From positions 4,104,685 through 4,168,684 of the forward strand of contig NZ_JADDXR010000002.1 of the NCBI RefSeq assembly GCF_015330125.1: 64,000 nt of DNA, written 5' to 3'. The notes below the pieces were generated by a model. It was not told where the DNA came from. It made no database searches and was given only the letters and a program-made list of their open reading frames with translations. Positions 45,764-54,100 of the stretch are shown piece by piece. Origin of the DNA: Zobellia nedashkovskayae. GTDB taxonomy: Bacteria; Bacteroidota; Bacteroidia; Flavobacteriales; Flavobacteriaceae. The position numbers were made by a program, and so were the translations under genes. Within the stretch, counting starts at the first letter, position 1. Every line of letters begins with the position of its first letter.

Positions 45764-46261
45764 TTACTTTAACACGATAGAACCAATTTCTAGTTTAAAA
45801 TTTTCCGCTTTTTTATTACCGATTAAGAAAGCAACTTCTTGAATACTATTGCCATCATAATTTGGAATATCTAGCTTACGACCTCTAAAAGTAGGATACA
45901 TATCTACTAGAAGTAACTCTATAACTTCCCAATCTTCTGATGTATTGAAGTATGAAACATAAGAATGATTATCTGATACTTTCTTTTTTAATCTAAACTG
46001 ATATTTTTTTCCATCACCTCTTACATTCAAAACAATCTTTGAATACGGTTTTGTAACTATGTCATTGAAACGGTGTTTTAGAGTAGAAAAACCCCCATTA
46101 TTCTCTAATGAAACGTGCCCTTCAAAACTGACGTTGCCTTCGTTATTTAAATGGACGGTTCCAGATGACCTTCCTCCCATAACCACATCGTCTATCACTT
46201 TCCAATCGCTAATATAATTTACTGCATTAGAATCAAAAATAGTATGGGGTTGTATTGTCAT
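45764..46261 (-). CDS. CIA30 family protein
   Basis: This 165-residue protein has the complex I intermediate-associated protein 30 fold, a galactose-binding-like beta sandwich: WKVIDDVVMGGRSSGTVHLNNEGNVSFEGHVSLENNGGFSTLKHRF at residues about 18-65, then KIVLNVRGDGKKYQFRLK and a tail with NYDGNSIQEVAFLIGNKKAENFKLEIGSI. In bacteria the role is unknown. It is the last gene of the photolyase operon, 35 bases after the cryptochrome stop codon. Confidence 0.88.
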   Translation of the reverse strand: MTIQPHTIFDSNAVNYISDWKVIDDVVMGGRSSGTVHLNNEGNVSFEGHVSLENNGGFSTLKHRFNDIVTKPYSKIVLNVRGDGKKYQFRLKKKVSDNHSYVSYFNTSEDWEVIELLLVDMYPTFRGRKLDIPNYDGNSIQEVAFLIGNKKAENFKLEIGSIVLK

Positions 46262-46296
46262 TATAAATATGAATAATAAATGAATCTTTAGTTAAT

Positions 46297-47778
46297 TTAC
46301 AAAGTCGATAAATAAGCTTGCCCATTTTCTAAATGCCGCTGTTGTTTCTCAGCAGGCATCTTATCAAACATTCGCACAAGCATTCCTAAACGCGGGTTTG
46401 ATAAAAAGAAATCGCGATGTACATGCATAAAACGCCAGAAGAGCCCGTCCCAAGTGTCTTGCCACTCCCCTTTTTTATAGTTACTCATTTTAAACAAATA
46501 ATTACTTCCACTAATATAGGGTTTGGTAGCCATAAGTCCACCATCTGCAAATTGACTCATTCCATAGATATTAGAGACCATAACCCAGTCATAAGCATCT
46601 ATAAAAAGTTCCATAAACCAGGTATAGACTTCATCTGGATCAAACTCGCACAGCATCATAAAATTACCCAAAATCATTAGACGTTCTATGTGGTTACAAT
46701 ATCCTGTTTGTAATACTTTTTTAATGGTTTGATCAATTGGAGGAATACCTGTTGTTCCATCATAAAAAGAAGACGGTATTTTTCTTTTAAATTTCCAAAA
46801 ATTTGTTGTGCGCTCTTCACTACCTCTAGATTCATAAATGCCTCTCATAAATTCTCTCCAACCTATGATTTGCCGGACGAAACCTTCGGTAGAATTAATG
46901 GGCACCTTGTTTTCTTCCGCATACAATAAACAAGCTTCGATAATTTCTTTAGGTGTTATTAAACCTACATTAAGCATGGGCGTTAAAACGCTGTGATTTA
47001 AAATGGAGTTTTCAGCGACCACTGCATCTTCATAAATTCCGAACTCCATAAAGCGCTGCTCAAAAAATTGATGCAACCACATTTGAGTTGTTTCAAAACT
47101 TGTAGGATATAGGGACTGTTTTGTTAGAATTCCTAAATGATCAGAAAAATGCTTTTCTACATAGGTTATAGCTTCCTCATAATAGATATCTACATCTGGA
47201 AATTGAATGGAAGGAGGCGTTTTCTTAGCAGGATATTTCTTTCTATTTTCCGCATCAAAAGTCCATTTTCCTCCTGTTGGCTCACCATCAGCATCTATTA
47301 AAATACTTCGCTTTTTACGCTGCTCGGTGTAAAAGGTCGTTTGATGGTATTTCTTTTTATCCGTTCTAAAAAAAGTCGCTAAATCTTCTTTTGTATTTAA
47401 AAATAAAGGTGAGCTGAATACCGTTGTTGAAATATCATTTTCTAAACAGCCTTTTTCTATTCGCTTTTGCAGCCAATTATCTGTTGGGTCTATATAGTTA
47501 ATATGTTCAATTCCCTTAAGCTTTAACGCTGGGATAAGCTCTCTAATATCAGAAGTAACATCAATCGCTTCAACATAAGATACTTCAAGATGTCTGTCTT
47601 CCCTTAAAAAACTGGCATACCGCTGCATTGTAGCTCTATGAAAAGCTATTTTTTGCTTGTGAAAAGGGTACTGCTTAAAGAATAAATATTCTTCAATAAT
47701 ATATATTGGAGCATCCACTTCAAAAAGTGGTGACTCTTTAAATAATTGATGTGGAAATATTAAGTTGATACTTTTCAT
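46297..47778 (-). CDS. Cryptochrome/photolyase of the COG3046 (PhrB/CryB-like) family, lacking Fe-S cysteines
   Basis: A 493-residue flavoprotein. The N-terminal alpha/beta domain starts SINLIFPHQLF with EEYLFFKQYPFHKQKIAFHRATMQRYASFL. The C-terminal FAD domain shows RQIIGWREFMRGIY, CNHIERLMILGNFMMLCEF and DAYDWVMVSNIYGMSQFADGG. PhrB-type enzymes repair (6-4) photoproducts or sense blue light, use DMRL as antenna, and carry a [4Fe-4S] cluster whose cysteines lie after the MSNY motif. Here that stretch (residues about 431-448) reads MSNYKKGEWQDTWDGLFW without a cysteine. Its ATG overlaps the stop of the DUF2256 gene. Confidence 0.9.
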   Translation of the reverse strand: MKSINLIFPHQLFKESPLFEVDAPIYIIEEYLFFKQYPFHKQKIAFHRATMQRYASFLREDRHLEVSYVEAIDVTSDIRELIPALKLKGIEHINYIDPTDNWLQKRIEKGCLENDISTTVFSSPLFLNTKEDLATFFRTDKKKYHQTTFYTEQRKKRSILIDADGEPTGGKWTFDAENRKKYPAKKTPPSIQFPDVDIYYEEAITYVEKHFSDHLGILTKQSLYPTSFETTQMWLHQFFEQRFMEFGIYEDAVVAENSILNHSVLTPMLNVGLITPKEIIEACLLYAEENKVPINSTEGFVRQIIGWREFMRGIYESRGSEERTTNFWKFKRKIPSSFYDGTTGIPPIDQTIKKVLQTGYCNHIERLMILGNFMMLCEFDPDEVYTWFMELFIDAYDWVMVSNIYGMSQFADGGLMATKPYISGSNYLFKMSNYKKGEWQDTWDGLFWRFMHVHRDFFLSNPRLGMLVRMFDKMPAEKQQRHLENGQAYLSTL

Positions 47779-47904
47779 TTGTTCCTTCTACAACGTTCAC
47801 TACAATATTTTACGGTGTCCCAGTTTTTCTCCCATTTTTTAACGCCATATAAATGGTCGCTGACAAACAACGCATATTTTCTCAGGAAGATGTTGTTTTT
47901 TCAT
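47775..47904 (-). pseudogene. DUF2256 family zinc-ribbon gene disrupted by a +1 frameshift
   Basis: From ATG 47904 the frame reads MKKQHLPEKICVVCQRPFIWR and then TAA (47841-47839). One frame over, the sequence continues KKWEKNWDTVKYCSERCRRNK to TGA (47777-47775). Removing one T at 47841/47842 restores a typical 42-residue DUF2256 protein with its CxxC and CxxxC zinc pairs. The ATG overlaps the flavin reductase stop (TAATG) and the TGA overlaps the cryptochrome ATG (ATGA), so the gene still sits in perfect operon register. It may be a true mutation or a sequence error next to an A6 run. Confidence 0.85.
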
Positions 47905-48533
47905 TACTCAAATTCAGGTATTTCATTTAACCTAGCATAAGGATGGTTTTCTATCTTTTTTAAGGTATAGTAGCTATTTAAACCTGAAATACCCACGGCT
48001 TTGGTTATTTCTAAATCAATACCACCGTCTATCATAGCATCGTCCGGCAATATCAAATGTTCAATCTCGCCAATAATCAGAGCCGTACCGTTGTGCTTAA
48101 TATCAATAGCTTCTATAAAACGCATTCCTATTTTAAAACTGCTTTCTTCAACAAAGGGAGCTTTAAAATTAGCTATATATTCTTCAGTAAGTTTACATTG
48201 TTCAAATTCAGAAATACCAATATCAAATTTTACCGAGGTATAATGCGCATTTTTTATAAATTCTGGGTGAACATGATTAATGGTATAAATCCCGCTTTCA
48301 AAAATATTACGATACGTATGTCCCACTTCGGCCGTTCTTGGTCTAGCGACAAAGCCTAAAAGCGCTGGATCGCTGCCTAAATGAACCACAGAACTAAAAA
48401 TAGCCAGATTAGTCCGGCCTTTATCATTTATAGTACCTATAAGATTCGCCGGCTTAATTCCCGTAACCGAATTAACTATTTTAAGCTTACTAATACGGTC
48501 TAGTTTTGCTATATCTTCTTTAGTATACATCAT
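47904..48533 (-). CDS. Flavin reductase family protein (FMN-binding split barrel)
   Basis: This 209-residue protein matches the flavin reductase-like family: LKIVNSVTGIKPANLIGTINDKGRTNLAIFSSVVHLGSDPALLGFVARPR at residues about 16-66, and GIYTINHVHPEFIKNAH near 85. Members bind FMN and reduce flavins or other small molecules with NAD(P)H. It lies in the photolyase operon between two FAD-binding photolyase-like genes, where it might maintain reduced flavin; that role is inferred. It starts 24 bases after the upstream gene. Confidence 0.88.
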   Translation of the reverse strand: MMYTKEDIAKLDRISKLKIVNSVTGIKPANLIGTINDKGRTNLAIFSSVVHLGSDPALLGFVARPRTAEVGHTYRNIFESGIYTINHVHPEFIKNAHYTSVKFDIGISEFEQCKLTEEYIANFKAPFVEESSFKIGMRFIEAIDIKHNGTALIIGEIEHLILPDDAMIDGGIDLEITKAVGISGLNSYYTLKKIENHPYARLNEIPEFE

Positions 48534-48557
48534 ATAATTATCTATGGAAATGGGTAC

Positions 48558-49676
48558 TTAATAGGTAAGCTGCTTTTTACATTTTTTCCAGAAAGCAAAG
48601 AAAGACGGATAATATCCTTTTACATCAAACATCCATTCTCTTGGTTCTTCAAAACCTTCATAATGTTTATTTAAAGGATGTTCTTTGTAATAGACGTCAG
48701 TAGTGTCATAATCAGAAATAAGCTCATGAAACTCACCTACATAAACCTGTATTTCCTCTATATTTTCGGTAGAAATAGTAAATATAAAATCAAGTGTTTT
48801 TTGGGATATAGGATAGCTTTCAAAATGTGAAGGTTCTAATAGCAATATTCTATTTGCAGCAGTATCTTTTTTCCATAATGGGTCTAGGTTATAGAAGTTA
48901 TAGATACAAGTGGAAAGGTTTTTATTAATAGTAATTGTTTGCTTCTTTGGTAAGGACGTTTGTAAAGCCATTCCTGAAGTTTCTTTTAACACTTCAGGAA
49001 TTTCTAATCCGCTAAAAACTTCATAAGGCACATCTAAAAACGTATTTCTTTGTTGTGTTAAGCTGTATTTATTGATGTTTTCCTGATTGGCAACATATTT
49101 CTTATTTGCGTTTGCTCCAGCAACCCATTGCCAACTTAACGCATTACTAGCCCAATCTGCATCTAGTAAATGATAATACATCCATTGTGCAGGAACCTTC
49201 CAATGACTTTGGGCTACATTACACGCTATAGATGCAATATACATTCTTAGGTGATTGTGCAAATACCCCTCATCGTAAAATTTCTTAATAGAATTATCAA
49301 TAGCATTAATACCCGTATCTGCTTCTACAATAGCTTTTGAAATTGAATGATTGGAAACTGGTGTTTGCTGATTTTTTAAATCCGAATTAATAGCATCTCC
49401 TTTATCAATCCATACTTGTTGCCAGTAATCTCGCCAAGCCAATTCTTGAATGAATTTTTCAATTTGTGCAGGTTGATAACCACGCTTTAAAATTTCAGAA
49501 AGAATAAATTTTGTTGAAATAATTCCTCTAGAAATATAGGGAGATAAATAGGTGACTGAACCATTTACAAAATTTCTAGTTTTACCATACTTAACAGGAT
49601 CAATATTACGAACACGCTGAAGAATTTCAGGATATGATGTTGGGAAAATAGAATCTTGATCTTCAAATAATTCCAT
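48558..49676 (-). CDS. Photolyase-like FAD-binding protein without the N-terminal domain and with an added C-terminal domain
   Basis: A 372-residue protein. Residues 30-230 carry the photolyase FAD-binding motifs: GSVTYLSPYISRGIIS (39-54), ELAWRDYWQQVW (78-89), YLHNHLRMYIASIACN (138-153), DADWASNALSWQWVAG (172-187) and YVANQENINKYS (194-205). Normal photolyases have about 200 residues of Rossmann-type domain before these; here it is missing. Residues about 250-372 form an extra domain, including RILLLEPSHFESYPISQKTLDFIF, which recalls the first strand and helix of the COG3046 N-terminal domain. The gene abuts TIGR03643 with no gap. Confidence 0.85.
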   Translation of the reverse strand: MELFEDQDSIFPTSYPEILQRVRNIDPVKYGKTRNFVNGSVTYLSPYISRGIISTKFILSEILKRGYQPAQIEKFIQELAWRDYWQQVWIDKGDAINSDLKNQQTPVSNHSISKAIVEADTGINAIDNSIKKFYDEGYLHNHLRMYIASIACNVAQSHWKVPAQWMYYHLLDADWASNALSWQWVAGANANKKYVANQENINKYSLTQQRNTFLDVPYEVFSGLEIPEVLKETSGMALQTSLPKKQTITINKNLSTCIYNFYNLDPLWKKDTAANRILLLEPSHFESYPISQKTLDFIFTISTENIEEIQVYVGEFHELISDYDTTDVYYKEHPLNKHYEGFEEPREWMFDVKGYYPSFFAFWKKCKKQLTY

Positions 49677-49967
49677 TTATCGTTTGCTTATTTTATTCCC
49701 CGAAATAGCTCTTTGTCGAGAAGATTTAAATCGTGTTATGTCAGAACTGCGTTTCTTTAAATGCTTCTGGCTAACGCCGCTATTAACGCGTTTACGCCAT
49801 CGCTTAAAACTAGATTCTTTAAGGTTGCCGCGCATAACTTTAATAACTTCCTTCTCCGGTAAACCAAACTGAAACAGAATAGCTTCAAAAGGTGTTCTGT
49901 CCTCCCAAGCCATTTCTATTATACGGTCTAATTCTCTTTCTGTAAATTGTTTTGTTTCTGTTGTCAT
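49677..49967 (-). CDS. TIGR03643 family protein
   Basis: A basic protein of 96 residues from ATG 49967: FTERELDRIIEMAWEDRTPFEAILFQFGLPEKEVIKVMRGNLKESSFKRWRKRV, then a Lys/Arg-rich tail. This is the TIGR03643 signature, a small family often found beside photolyase and DUF2256 genes; its helical, basic nature suggests DNA binding, unproven. An earlier in-frame ATG at 50003 would overlap the DUF2452 gene and adds non-family residues, so I place the start at 49967. Confidence 0.88.
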   Translation of the reverse strand: MTTETKQFTERELDRIIEMAWEDRTPFEAILFQFGLPEKEVIKVMRGNLKESSFKRWRKRVNSGVSQKHLKKRSSDITRFKSSRQRAISGNKISKR

Positions 49968-49974
49968 ACTAAAA

Positions 49975-50376
49975 CTAGATTTTTTCCCAGATTTGGTCTG
50001 CATTCAAATAAAAGCTTCCTAATGCATTAAATCTACATTCTTCTGGTGCTATTATGGAAAGAAAAGATTCTCCATTTTCCCTCTTGTATAAATGATATAT
50101 TTTACCAATAATAGGTTCAAAATTGAATTTTGCATTATAAATGAGTTTGTTGAATTCAAACTCTTGCATCATTTTATCATACTCGGCTTTTAACTCAACA
50201 TATCTGGCTTCAATCTTATGATTTACTTTACTTATACTTCTGTTCTTCCAGGCAATTGTATCTGTAATCGTAATTACCGGAGCCCCAACAGACGTTGCAT
50301 AAGGCTTGAGAGCCGCATCGTATTTTTTTGTTTCCAGATCGAAAACTACATTATCAGGTTTTTTATCTTCTACCAT
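49975..50376 (-). CDS. DUF2452 family protein
   Basis: A 133-residue cytosolic protein with the DUF2452 pattern: YATSVGAPVITITDTIAWKNRSISKVNHKIEARYVELKAEYDKMMQEFEFNKLIYNAKFNFEPIIGKIYHLYKRENGESFLSIIAPEECRFNALGSFYLNADQIWEKI covers residues about 26-133. The function is unknown. It is the second gene of the photolyase operon, 15 bases after the Lacal_2735 gene. Confidence 0.87.
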   Translation of the reverse strand: MVEDKKPDNVVFDLETKKYDAALKPYATSVGAPVITITDTIAWKNRSISKVNHKIEARYVELKAEYDKMMQEFEFNKLIYNAKFNFEPIIGKIYHLYKRENGESFLSIIAPEECRFNALGSFYLNADQIWEKI

Positions 50377-50391
50377 TGGTATAAAAATGTA

Positions 50392-50556
50392 TTAGCTCAA
50401 CTTTTCTAGTTGCTTCATTATTTCTTCCGCTTCATAGATTTTCTGATCACTCATTTTCCTGTTGGTGGTCGACAAGCTATGAGCTTCTTTTAAAAGATTT
50501 TCATATTGATCCTGAAGTTTAACTTTCTCTGATTTCTTTTTAAATAATCCGAACAT
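50392..50556 (-). CDS. Lacal_2735 family small protein
   Basis: This 54-residue protein reads MFGLFKKKSEKVKLQDQ at the start, then ENLLKEAHSLSTTNRKMSD and a helical end with AEEIMKQLEKLS. It matches the small flavobacterial Lacal_2735 family, which I recall as a charged two-helix protein of unknown function. It is the first gene of the photolyase operon; the shared inverted repeat ends 66 bases upstream of its start codon. Confidence 0.82.
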   Translation of the reverse strand: MFGLFKKKSEKVKLQDQYENLLKEAHSLSTTNRKMSDQKIYEAEEIMKQLEKLS

Positions 50557-50607
50557 ATTTATTTCAACTTTATAAGTTCTTAAAAATAGAATGTAAGAAC
50601 CATGACA

Positions 50608-50650
50608 TAAAGATACAAAATGTTTAACTATTTTTAAATTAAGTTAAACG
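50608..50650. promoter_or_regulatory. GTTTA-N18-TAAAC element of the photolyase operon (site 5 of 5)
   Basis: GTTTAACT (50622-50629) and AGTTAAAC (50642-50649) give 8-base perfect arms, with the core pentamers GTTTA and TAAAC 18 bases apart. Reading toward the operon, the core is followed after 6 bases by TATCTTTA (50615-50608), a near match to TAnnTTTG, which would put the element over the -33 region of this promoter. Confidence 0.7.
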
Positions 50651-50868
50651 AAATTTAATTATATGTTGAATTGTAAATTTAGCTACCTAATGAATCCTAA
50701 AGGATAGTTTTAATATGTAAAACCCTGGAAGTATAATTTTGCTGATAAGATTTAATATACGGCAACCATGTAAGGAGCAGATTGCACATTAGCTCCTATC
50801 ATCTTTATCTGAAATCAAAACGATTTCTAATAATTAGATTTCAATGATATCTTTAAAACCGAGAAGAA
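50651..50868. other. Gene-free stretch between the photolyase promoter and the tRNA-Ser terminator
   Basis: About 220 AT-rich bases carry no open frame of coding character, RNA or repeat that I can support. Confidence 0.5.
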
Positions 50869-50869
50869 T

Positions 50870-50903
50870 AAAAAACCCTGTAAATCAATGATTTACAGGG
50901 TTA
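50870..50903 (-). terminator. Terminator after tRNA-Ser
   Basis: AACCCTGTAAATCA and TGATTTACAGGGTT form a perfect 14-base stem around one base, effectively a 12-base stem with a small loop. A T-run follows on the minus strand, 25 bases past the tRNA. Confidence 0.9.
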
Positions 50904-50927
50904 CTACGCCTTATACAGGACTTTCTG

Positions 50928-51012
50928 CGGAGAAAGAGGGATTCGAACCCCCGGAGGTGTGACCCTCAACAGTTTTCAAGACTGCCGCATTCGACCACTC
51001 TGCCATTTCTCC
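50928..51012 (-). tRNA. tRNA-Ser (anticodon TGA)
   Basis: The minus strand reads GGAGAAA as the 5' acceptor strand and TTTCTCC as the 3' strand with discriminator G. The anticodon arm is CAGTCTTGAAAACTG with TGA in the loop, there is a long variable arm typical of class II tRNAs, and the T-loop is GGTTCGAATCC. The length is 85 bases and CCA is not encoded. TGA reads UCN serine codons. Confidence 0.96.
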
Positions 51013-51127
51013 TGAGTGCCTTATCAGGTATTCCCTGAATGCGGGTGCAAATATAGGAACCTTTTTCAATTCCGCAAGGGTCTTTCTAATTTTTATTTTT
51101 GGTTCAATATTAATGCTGCCTTAATCA

Positions 51128-54100
51128 TTATCTAACCATAAACTTACGCGACTGAGTCCAATTTGCCCCTTTTACTTGTAAAATATAAACACCACTTCCC
51201 AAATCGTCAGTACTTAACTGCTCAAAAGATTGTTTACTACCCATAATTTTAGACCATGATCGGACCAAACTACCGTCTAAGCTGTATATGCTTAATGTAA
51301 CATTTTCTTCTTCTTCGCTGTCACCTAGCAAAATATCGGCTGTCAATGTTTGAGACCTATCTATTGGATTTGGGAAGAGCAAAATATTATTTCCAGAATT
51401 TTTGAAATTTATTTCAACTTGGTTTGAATACACCCTTTCGCCATCACCCGTAACGGCTACAATTCGATAAATCGAGTTTCCGATTATCGGGTGATAATCT
51501 GAATCACTATAGCCATTCTTCCCAGCCACTCTTGAACCCGGCTGATCAGTAACCATGCTGAAATCATCACCGTTCACTGATTTTTCTATAATGAAGGTTT
51601 CTATTTCTATGTCATTCGTAGCGGTCCATTCAATGTTTACAACATGTGATTTTTTATCCACCGAAACGCCATCAAAATAAAAATTACTTGGTAGCTCACT
51701 CAACTTCAAAGCTTCGGTATTTGGACTTTCTTCAAAGGTTTTACCCATAAGTGCGCCTGCCGAACTGAATATCATATAATGTATATCTTCAGTAGTATGC
51801 TCCGTTTCTATATCACCACACTTCTCCTCTTCCAGAAATACGGAGACGTTACTCCCCGTTAGTTCTTTATATCGCATCGTAGCGGCATTACCCCCGTATT
51901 CAGACCCAAGCCCTCCTATGAATATAGCGTTATCATCATAATTTTGTTCAAAGTCAATAGTATGCCAATTGTGGTCAACCTCTCGCCCGGTATTTGCCAG
52001 TTCAAAAGCAAAATTTTCATCGGAAAATATACCGGGTTCTACTGCTAGCCAGCTTATTATTTCCGGTGAATGCCCTCCAACCGAACTATCCTGTTCTTTT
52101 AATTTCATACGAAGTTGGGATGTATTTGAATATCGCTCATCAAAAAATACAGTTACAGCCTCTACCTCGTTTTCAGTTACACATTGACCGAAAACCAATG
52201 GTTTCTCCCCAAAAGAGCGATTAAATTGCTGTGTATACCACTGGTGATCTCTGCCTTCTACGTTTCCAGCTTGTAATAATTTACCATTGGCAAGTTCATG
52301 TACTCCTGCTTCTACAACAATATAAGGTATCGTTTCTGTTAAATGGCTTTCATCCCAACACTCCCATTCATCAATTCGTACTTTAAAACTAGACCTCGTA
52401 ACATCTTTTACCCGCACTGTTGCTTGGTTGGTTCCTTCGTAAGTAGGACCGCCCGCTATAACCACTGGATTCTTGTACGTTTTATTTAAACTAACGCTAA
52501 CCCAGTTGTGATTGGTGTTTACAGTTCCAGTTTCGCCAATATCGGTTAAGCCTACTCCAACGCTTACGGGCTCCAATTTCCATTGTTGGTTTTCCGAATT
52601 ACTTGGTGACCACATTGTTGCTGCCCTTCCGTTTTTATTAATTCCTTTTGAAATATAAAGTGCGAGACCATTATAAGCACTAACTATTCGTAAGTTTTCA
52701 CCTTCAATATCTTCAAAATACCACAATTGATGCTGACTACCATCCCAAACCTCTTGAATCACATTCGACCCACGTTCAGACTTTAAATCACGAAGAGACA
52801 GTACCATATCGGAATGCATTGCTTTAATACGATATTTATTTCCTCCCATTTGTTCTACATACCATTTAGCATTATCACCAGAATCCGAAATACTATTTAC
52901 TGCTCTTGCATCAGTTAAAAGCGAAGCATTCTCGATGGTTAGGTATTTTTTTCTGTCTCCCATTTTAAAAGTATACCATCCATCTTCTACAGTCATAGGG
53001 CCATCAACATCTAGTCCATCTATCCATCCAATCAATGTCTGTAGATAGTCTTCATCCAACATATTTCGCCCTATAGGGGGCATGCGATTATCCGAGGTGC
53101 TGGCGTCTCGTACATACAAAACAGAGTTTAAAATATCTTTTGGTTTTACAATTTTACTTCCTTGAATAGAGGCGTGACTCTCCACATCCGCATTAATCAT
53201 AGATTGATCATAAAGCGCCGTCATAGCTCGGCCATCAAACGCACCCTCCACACCATTTGGACGATGACAGTAAGCACAGTTTGCATCCATATACGACCGG
53301 ATCTTCATTTCATCACTTGTGTTTTCAGAGTTAATATGAGCTGATGCCGGCAGCTTTGTATGAGAAGCTATATCTTCGGTAAACATATTTAAATGACTCC
53401 AAGTTTGTAATTGATTACCTGTAATTCCTGTGGAGGGATAGGTAAAATCTCTGTTGAGTTGCCGTGTTTTTAAACCCAGTGAATATCCTGCGACGCTATT
53501 ATGACATTGCATACACTGATCTCGAGTAGGAAAATCCCAAGTTTGCTCCTCTACCGATCCGTCACTTTTCTTAACCTGATAATTCTGTGAAACAGACGCA
53601 TCATACCCCACAAGAAAGGCATCCGTTTGCTCATCGTTCCATTTATAGGTAACCGCGTAGGCATCGTTATCATTGGTAAAAACTAAAAAACGAGTTTCCA
53701 ATTTTATAACTTTAGAAAGTTCATTTTCATCCACGGGAAGATCAAACTGCTTTATAACCACCGTACCTGCAGGAAATGACCAATTCTCTTCATTCTGAAA
53801 AACAATCTGCTCTTCTGAAGTATTATGTGCTCCATCATTAGGCAAGGCGATCCATCTTCGTTTTTCCGCCCCATCTGACCATAAAGGTGAGTTAACGTCA
53901 TAAGGAACAATTCCATCAACAGTTGCCAAAGTCTGCATATTGGTAAACACGTTCAAGTCTGAAAGTTTTGAAGGAGGGTCGGGCACAGCCACCGTACGCA
54001 CCACTTTTTGAATGACACCACCATCTTGTGCCGTACCGAACAAATCAAGAATGTACATATGACCATCTGAATCTATAAAAAATGAGGAAATACCATCCTT

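Noticed and set aside
47775..47904. Programmed +1 frameshifting in the DUF2256 gene
   Set aside because: The site CGT-TAA resembles the layout of a +1 shift at a stop codon, but the CGT tRNA would have to re-pair with GTT, which is poor, and no stimulatory element is evident. A mutation or sequence error is simpler.
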